From Thermoflexales bacterium (lineage in GTDB: Bacteria; Chloroflexota; Anaerolineae; Fen-1058): DNA of 9,445 nt. Shown piece by piece: positions 5,207 through 9,445 of the stretch. The notes beneath the pieces were generated by a model. It was not told the DNA's origin. It searched no databases and saw only the letters and a list, made by a program, of their open reading frames with translations. Position 1 is the stretch's first letter; the number at the start of each line of letters is the position of its first letter. The stretch covers positions 1-9,445 of the forward strand of contig JADGQE010000134.1 in assembly GCA_017882055.1 (NCBI GenBank), given 5' to 3'. A program made the translations under genes and the position numbers.

Positions 5207-7890
5207 AGCGTCTGTCGGTGATGGTTCTGTTACTCATCCTCGTCGCCTTTGGCTTGCGCGTGTGGAATCTCTCGAGCCAAAGCGTGTGGTGGGATGAAGC
5301 CTTTACGGTTCATACGGCCGGCGGCGATTGGAATAATTTCTGGCATCAACTGCAGACCGGCGATCGTCATCCACCGCTCTATTATTTGAGCGTGCGGGGA
5401 TGGGGCAGCGTCGCAGGTTGGAGCGAGTTCAGCCTGCGGTTTTTGTCGTTGATGTACGGCGTGATCGGGCTGGCGTTCTTATACAAACTCACCGTGCGTT
5501 TGTTCGGTTCTAGGGCAGGCGGCTTCGCTTTGGCCGCAGCCGTATTTTCTCCGGCGCTGATCGTCTACTCGCAAGAAGGCCGGATGTATGAGCTGTTCTT
5601 CATGCTCACGGCGGCGACGCTCTATTTTGGATTACGAAGTACAGAATGCAGAATTCAGAATACAGAATATAGAATACGCAACTCGCAGTACGCAGCACGC
5701 TCGTTGTATGTTGCTCTGCTTCTGGTCGAAGCCGCCTTGCTGCTCACTCACTACTTCGCAGTGCCACTCATCGCTGCTTTCAATCTCTTGGTCTTGATCG
5801 GATTGATTTACCGCAAGGCGAAGACTCGCGTTTACCTTAAGTGGCTGGGCGGGCAAGTGATCGCCACCTTGCCGGTTTTGGTGTGGGTCATCGGCGTGGC
5901 ATCGACACCCGGCAATTTGATTAAGGCCGGCGAAGCACCGCCCGATTTATTCTCATTCACCTGGCAAGTATTGGCATTGTGGTCGACGGGTATCCGCAGC
6001 TACGGGCTGGATCCTGTGCTGCTGACCAGTGGTCTAATCATTTTAGCGGCGATTGGCGCAGTGTGGGTGAATCGGCGCATGGCATGGCTGGTGATTGCCT
6101 TTGGCCTGGTTTCATTCGTACTGGCGTTTGCGGTGACTTCAGCGGTGACGTCCTTTCATCCACGCTACATGCTGTCGTTCAGTTTGCCGCTGTTTGTGTT
6201 GATCGGCGGTGCCTTGTCCAACTTGATCACTCATAAACCGTCGGCGATAAGTCGTCTCGTGTTGGGCGTTTTGGTGTTAGGCGTGGCCGCCTGGTCAACC
6301 TCTGCCGGCTGGAGTGTGGCGAACGATCCCGCTAATGCTAAAGACGATGCCCGAAGCGTGGCGGCTTATCTGAAAGCACACGCTTCTGCCGATGACGTTA
6401 TCTTGTTCGAAGACAACGATTACACGCTAAGTTATTACGCTCACGGTCCAGCCTCGATCAAAATGATCTCGGCGCAGACTGAGGCTGATGCGCTGAAGCA
6501 AATGTCGGGTGCGATTGGCAATACAAAACACGTGTGGCTGACCCACTGGAAAGTTTCGACGCAAGACCCGCGCGACTACTGGCGATTCTTGCTTGAGCAA
6601 TCGGGTCGCATGACGGACTGGACTTCGTATCAGGGCTACGAATTGTATCGCTACGAAATGCAATCGCCGTTGCATGAGCCGCGATTGGACGCCCATGTTC
6701 TCTATGATTCAGGTGAGCAAATCGGCCGGTGGTCCGGTGTAGACGGGCAGGGTGCTGATGGCGCGTTGACTTTCGCAGTTGAGTGGCTGCCTGACAATCC
6801 GCATGGCAAGACTAACGTCTCAGTCCGATTGCTTGATTCTGCCGGGCAAGGCATCTCGGCGATCGATGTGCCCATGCTGGACGAAAATGGCCGCGCCTCG
6901 AATGAATGGACGATTACGAAGCCGATAACGAATTACTACGTGCTGCCCATTCCGATTGGCACCCCGCCACTCACCTATACCCTTGTGGCGCAGCGGTATA
7001 TCCTCGATGATCGAGAGTCAGTCGCTCCCATCAGCCTTGGCACAGTGACTTTTCCGCGACGGCTCGATACAGCTGATCCTTATCGCACGCTGGCAGGCTA
7101 TCAATGGGAGTCGACATCCGCGCCTGAAATTTTAGGCGGACTTGAATTGGAAGCATTTGCCATTGGCGACAAATCACCCGGCCCGATGCAGCCAATTGAT
7201 GTGGCACTGCGCTGGCGTAAGACGGGCGCTGTTTCGAAAACGGGGCCGCGTCTGCGCATCGTGCAAGGGGATCGCGTCTGGGCCGAGACTGGCTCGGATC
7301 TCTTGGAGCGCGAGTATCCGATCGAACAATGGGCAGAGGGCGAGATGGTGATCGATCGACGGCGGATCACCTATCCTCCGATACGCGGGCCGATGCAGTT
7401 GCAGGTGGGGCAGGGCGATCAATGGACCCCGCTGACGACACTTCAATTGAGCGACCAGTCGATGTCGTTTACGACACCTGCCATGCAACATACTCAAGTT
7501 GCCCAATTTGGCGATTTCGCAAAGTTAGAGGGCTTTGAATTGAATCGAGATTTTCTATCCTTTACTCAGCCAATTTACTTGAAGCTGTACTGGCATGCCA
7601 CCAACACGGAGCTGATCACGACGTCGTACACTGTCTTTACACAGATTCTTGCGCCCGATGGTCATCTTGTCGCTCAGCAGGATGCGCCGCCACGTCCGCC
7701 GACGATGCAGTGGGTGCCAGGACAAATCGTCGATGATGTGCATACTATCGAAATTGTCGATCCTACCTATCGCGGCCCGGCGACGCTGATCGTCGGATGG
7801 TATAATTCCGCGACTGTGCAACGGGTGCCGGTGCAAAGCGGCGGTGATTACGTGACGCTGCAAACGCCGATTCAAGTCAAGGACCAATGA
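5203..7890 (+). CDS. Large GT39/ArnT-like membrane glycosyltransferase with extracytoplasmic beta-rich modules
   Basis: The 895-residue protein starts with a GT-C core like the PMT_2/ArnT (GT39) group: a first helix at about 3-20, then VWWDEAF with D31-E32 in the first outer loop (the catalytic acid site in the family), HPPLYY at 56-61, and YSQEGRMY at 122-129. Such enzymes take sugar from a polyprenyl-phosphate donor and act on the outer face of the membrane. Hydrophobic helices continue to about residue 370. The rest is soluble and extracytoplasmic: a mixed domain to about 490, then three beta-rich modules at about 490-620, 626-750 and 762-895. The last (YTVFTQI, GHLVAQQDAPP, WVPGQIVDDVH) is clearly related to the second module of the upstream PTPS-related protein. 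It starts by ATGA overlap with the GT4 gene. Residues about 147-166 derive from a 7-bp repeat array. Acceptor and sugar are unknown. Confidence 0.87.
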   Translation: MKRLSVMVLLLILVAFGLRVWNLSSQSVWWDEAFTVHTAGGDWNNFWHQLQTGDRHPPLYYLSVRGWGSVAGWSEFSLRFLSLMYGVIGLAFLYKLTVRLFGSRAGGFALAAAVFSPALIVYSQEGRMYELFFMLTAATLYFGLRSTECRIQNTEYRIRNSQYAARSLYVALLLVEAALLLTHYFAVPLIAAFNLLVLIGLIYRKAKTRVYLKWLGGQVIATLPVLVWVIGVASTPGNLIKAGEAPPDLFSFTWQVLALWSTGIRSYGLDPVLLTSGLIILAAIGAVWVNRRMAWLVIAFGLVSFVLAFAVTSAVTSFHPRYMLSFSLPLFVLIGGALSNLITHKPSAISRLVLGVLVLGVAAWSTSAGWSVANDPANAKDDARSVAAYLKAHASADDVILFEDNDYTLSYYAHGPASIKMISAQTEADALKQMSGAIGNTKHVWLTHWKVSTQDPRDYWRFLLEQSGRMTDWTSYQGYELYRYEMQSPLHEPRLDAHVLYDSGEQIGRWSGVDGQGADGALTFAVEWLPDNPHGKTNVSVRLLDSAGQGISAIDVPMLDENGRASNEWTITKPITNYYVLPIPIGTPPLTYTLVAQRYILDDRESVAPISLGTVTFPRRLDTADPYRTLAGYQWESTSAPEILGGLELEAFAIGDKSPGPMQPIDVALRWRKTGAVSKTGPRLRIVQGDRVWAETGSDLLEREYPIEQWAEGEMVIDRRRITYPPIRGPMQLQVGQGDQWTPLTTLQLSDQSMSFTTPAMQHTQVAQFGDFAKLEGFELNRDFLSFTQPIYLKLYWHATNTELITTSYTVFTQILAPDGHLVAQQDAPPRPPTMQWVPGQIVDDVHTIEIVDPTYRGPATLIVGWYNSATVQRVPVQSGGDYVTLQTPIQVKDQ
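5643..5698 (+). repeat. 7-bp tandem repeat array (8 units) translated inside the GT39 gene
   Basis: Five AGAATNN units (5643-5677) are followed by three GCANNNC units (5678-5698), all exactly 7 bp. Because 21 bp is three units and seven codons, the protein shows a seven-residue period: TECRIQN (147-153), TEYRIRN (154-160), SQYAARS (161-167). This polar, arginine-rich stretch sits in a loop between two membrane helices (about 130-144 and 168-182). The array keeps the frame and brings no stop codon. Confidence 0.88.
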
Positions 7891-7903
7891 CGGACGAATT
7901 CCG

Positions 7904-8006
7904 TAGTCTCAGTAGATCCAAATTCCAAGCGGAGGCGGCTCCCACGCCGCCGAATTTGCGGGCATGGGAGCCCGCGCGGCTGGCAAAATTGGATCTACTG
8001 AGTCTA
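7904..8006. repeat. Near-palindromic ~100-bp intergenic element (REPIN- or MITE-like)
   Basis: The outer arms 7908-7920 and 7990-8002 are perfect inverted repeats of 13 bp, extended by 7904-7906 with 8004-8006. Each half also forms its own hairpin: 7934-7939 with 7946-7951 (6-bp stem, loop TCCCAC) and 7958-7963 with 7970-7975 (6-bp stem, loop ATGGGA). The two loops are complementary over five bases, so the element can fold either as one long hairpin or as two hairpins with touching loops. No T-run follows, no protein is encoded, and I see no clear target-site duplication. It lies between two genes of the same direction, so it could act as an attenuator or mRNA stabiliser, or simply be a mobile repeat. 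Confidence 0.75.
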
Positions 8007-8012
8007 TCTTGC

Positions 8013-8040
8013 ATGATGCGTAATCCGTATTGCGTACTCG
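8013..8040 (-). repeat. 7-bp tandem repeat, minus orientation (4 units)
   Basis: Read on the minus strand the units are CGAGTAC, GCAATAC, GGATTAC and GCATCAT, of the same G/C-A-N-N-A-C type as the array at 8061-8095. The segment 8027-8038 pairs with 8084-8095 (11 of 12 Watson-Crick, one G-T), enclosing the start codon of the next gene in a 45-nt loop. Confidence 0.7.
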
Positions 8041-8058
8041 GTGAGAGCGTAGATTGAT

Positions 8059-9445
8059 ATGCAGGCAGCAACACGCAGTACGCAGTACGCAATATGTTTC
8101 ATTCTAATTGCTTTTGTCGTCCTGGCATTTACTTACAGCCTCGTCACCCCGCTCTTTGAAGGCCCGGATGAAATCTGGCATTACGCTTTTGCCGACCATC
8201 TGGCAAACGGCGGTGGGCTGCCTGTCTTCGATGCGACCAGGCCCGCGACATTTCTGCGCAACGGCGCGCATCCGCCGCTGTATTACTGGCTGATCGCGGC
8301 GTTGATTGCGCCGATCGATCGCAGCGACTTTCCAACTGAATATCGCTTCAACCTGGCCAGCCCCAAGATCACGCCCGGCAGCCAAAGCGATCGACCCAAT
8401 TTGTTGGTTCACACGGCACGTGAAAACTTCCCGTATCAGGGGGCGGTGCTGGCCGGACACATCGCTCGCCTGGTCTCGATTGTGCTGGGAGCGCTGACGG
8501 TCATCGGCGTGTGGCAGGTGGCGAAGCGTTTGTTGCCCGATCACGATCGGCTTGCGCTGGCGGCGACGGCGCTGGTGGCGTTTGTGCCGCAGTTCGTGTA
8601 TGGCGCGGCGATGATCAACAACGATGCGCTGGCGGCAGCGGCGGTGACATGGCTATTGTACGCGCTGCTGCGTTTGGCCGATGATCTTTCGCCGCGCTGG
8701 GCCATGATCAGCGGTGTGTTGTTTGGCGTTGCGCTGCTGTCCAAGATCGGCATGATCGCCGTGGTGCCGCTGCCGCTTATGGCGTTGCTTATCGGAGCAT
8801 CTCACCACGAGAACACGCAGGCACAAAGAAATACCGGAGTAAGACGACTTCGCGTCTTCGTGCCGTCGTGGTTAAAATCCCGCCCCTGGAAGCAGATTGT
8901 CCGTGCAGACTTGATCGTTTACGGGATCGCGTTCGCCCTCGCGGGTTGGTGGTACATTCGCAACTGGCTGCTATACGGCGATCCGTTGGCCTGGCGCGAG
9001 TGGCAGGCGCTGGTTGGATCGGGCCGCGTGCCGCCCACGCTGGCCGATTTTTTGCATGACATGCTCGGCCTGTTCGGCACGTTCTGGGCCGATTTTTCTT
9101 TGCGTGTCGATCGTGTTCTGGTTCCGATCTTTGGCTTGATCGTCGTCCTCGCGCTGATTGGCTTGATCCGGCGCGCGCTTCGGCGCGACTGGCCGGCGTT
9201 GAATTGGCCGGGCTTGATCGTGTCGCTGACACTGTTCGTCCTGTTGCTGGCTTCAGCCGTGCGATATTCATTTTCAATTTACGATATTCATGGCCGATTG
9301 TTGTATCCGGCCCTGGCAGTGGTCGGTGTCGTATTGGCGCTGGGACTGTCGGCGTGGGCGCGTCTCTCACGAGTGGCGATGGGTGGGGCAATGGCCATCA
9401 TCGGGGCGACGGCGATCCTCGCGCCGTTCGCGATCATTCAGCCGG
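8059..9445 (+). CDS. GT39/DUF2142-like membrane glycosyltransferase, partial (runs off the right edge)
   Basis: The frame is open from ATG 8059 to the end of the window (462 codons, no stop), so the C-terminus is missing. It begins with a membrane helix at about 12-30, then FEGPDEIWHY with D37-E38, the acidic pair of GT-C enzymes, and HPPLYYW at 71-77. Further hydrophobic helices follow, and the late HGRLLYPAL resembles the QGR-L-PAL block of DUF2142 proteins (PF09913). It probably uses a lipid-linked sugar on the outer membrane face, like the GT39 protein upstream. An in-frame TAG at 8050-8052 and the absence of another early ATG fix the start, although the Shine-Dalgarno is weak (GAGAG at 8043-8047, 11 nt away). 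Residues 2-12 come from a 7-bp repeat array, and residues about 249-272 from an inverted repeat in the loop after the helix at 235-246. Whether these regions are tolerated or useful is unknown. Confidence 0.85.
   Translation, partial: MQAATRSTQYAICFILIAFVVLAFTYSLVTPLFEGPDEIWHYAFADHLANGGGLPVFDATRPATFLRNGAHPPLYYWLIAALIAPIDRSDFPTEYRFNLASPKITPGSQSDRPNLLVHTARENFPYQGAVLAGHIARLVSIVLGALTVIGVWQVAKRLLPDHDRLALAATALVAFVPQFVYGAAMINNDALAAAAVTWLLYALLRLADDLSPRWAMISGVLFGVALLSKIGMIAVVPLPLMALLIGASHHENTQAQRNTGVRRLRVFVPSWLKSRPWKQIVRADLIVYGIAFALAGWWYIRNWLLYGDPLAWREWQALVGSGRVPPTLADFLHDMLGLFGTFWADFSLRVDRVLVPIFGLIVVLALIGLIRRALRRDWPALNWPGLIVSLTLFVLLLASAVRYSFSIYDIHGRLLYPALAVVGVVLALGLSAWARLSRVAMGGAMAIIGATAILAPFAIIQP
8061..8095 (+). 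repeat. 7-bp tandem repeat, plus orientation (5 units), overlapping the start of the last gene
   Basis: Units GCAGGCA, GCAACAC, GCAGTAC, GCAGTAC and GCAATAT follow without gaps. The array begins on the third base of the ATG at 8059 and encodes residues 2 to 12 of the last protein. Its units match the last three units of the array inside the GT39 gene (5678-5698). Confidence 0.82.
8804..8872. repeat. Inverted pair of 8-bp repeat arrays inside the last gene
   Basis: The left arm 8804-8828 and right arm 8848-8872 are inverted repeats matching at 18 of 25 positions, separated by 19 bp. Each arm is made of three loose 8-bp units (for example CTTCGCGT, CTTCGTGC, CGTCGTGG at 8848-8871). The element is 69 bp, exactly 23 codons, and encodes a polar segment (HHENTQAQRNTG, then RRLRVFVPSW) between two membrane helices. 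Confidence 0.72.

Noticed and set aside
8789..9391. 200-codon open frame on the minus strand opposite the last gene
   Set aside because: Its Arg/Pro/Thr-rich product looks like a shadow of the GT39-like sense frame, which has clear helices and motifs.

Overview
The window reads as part of a surface-glycan or glycolipid gene cluster on the + strand. It holds five genes in one direction: a ChbG/YdjC-type carbohydrate deacetylase, a very large PTPS-related (GT-C-like) membrane protein, a GT4-type cytoplasmic glycosyltransferase, a large GT39/ArnT-like membrane glycosyltransferase, and a further GT39/DUF2142-like membrane protein that runs off the right edge. GC content is moderately high. The gene families and the long extracytoplasmic beta-rich tails on the GT-C proteins are most familiar to me from Chloroflexota (Anaerolineae-type genomes). 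That taxonomic placement is an inference from style and has not been searched.

Layout: 1-352 is non-coding and repeat-rich. It has hairpins at 9-38, 48-64 and 77-97, a 15-bp tandem repeat at 151-204, a second copy of the first hairpin type at 249-289, and an 8-bp tandem repeat at 307-338 just before a strong Shine-Dalgarno. The deacetylase lies at 353-1210. After a 91-bp gap the PTPS-related protein follows (1302-4043). It overlaps the GT4 gene (4040-5206) by ATGA, and that gene overlaps the GT39 gene (5203-7890) by ATGA, so the three are almost certainly co-transcribed and translationally coupled. A 168-bp gap (7891-8058) holds a roughly 100-bp near-palindrome and an inverted pair of 7-bp repeat arrays. 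The last gene (8059 to the edge) starts inside one of these arrays.

How the genes may work together: the GT4 enzyme would add a sugar from a nucleotide-sugar donor on the cytoplasmic side. The GT-C proteins would use polyprenyl-phosphate-linked sugars on the outer side of the membrane. The deacetylase would remove an acetyl group from an N-acetylated sugar. Substrates and final product cannot be read from the sequence.

The most unusual content is the repeats rather than the enzymes. Short 7- to 8-bp tandem repeats with different unit sequences occur at several sites, often as inverted pairs. Three of the five genes carry such repeats in frame, so the repeats encode stretches of protein, including the very N-terminus of the last gene. 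I found no CRISPR array, tRNA, rRNA, transposase, phage or defence gene.
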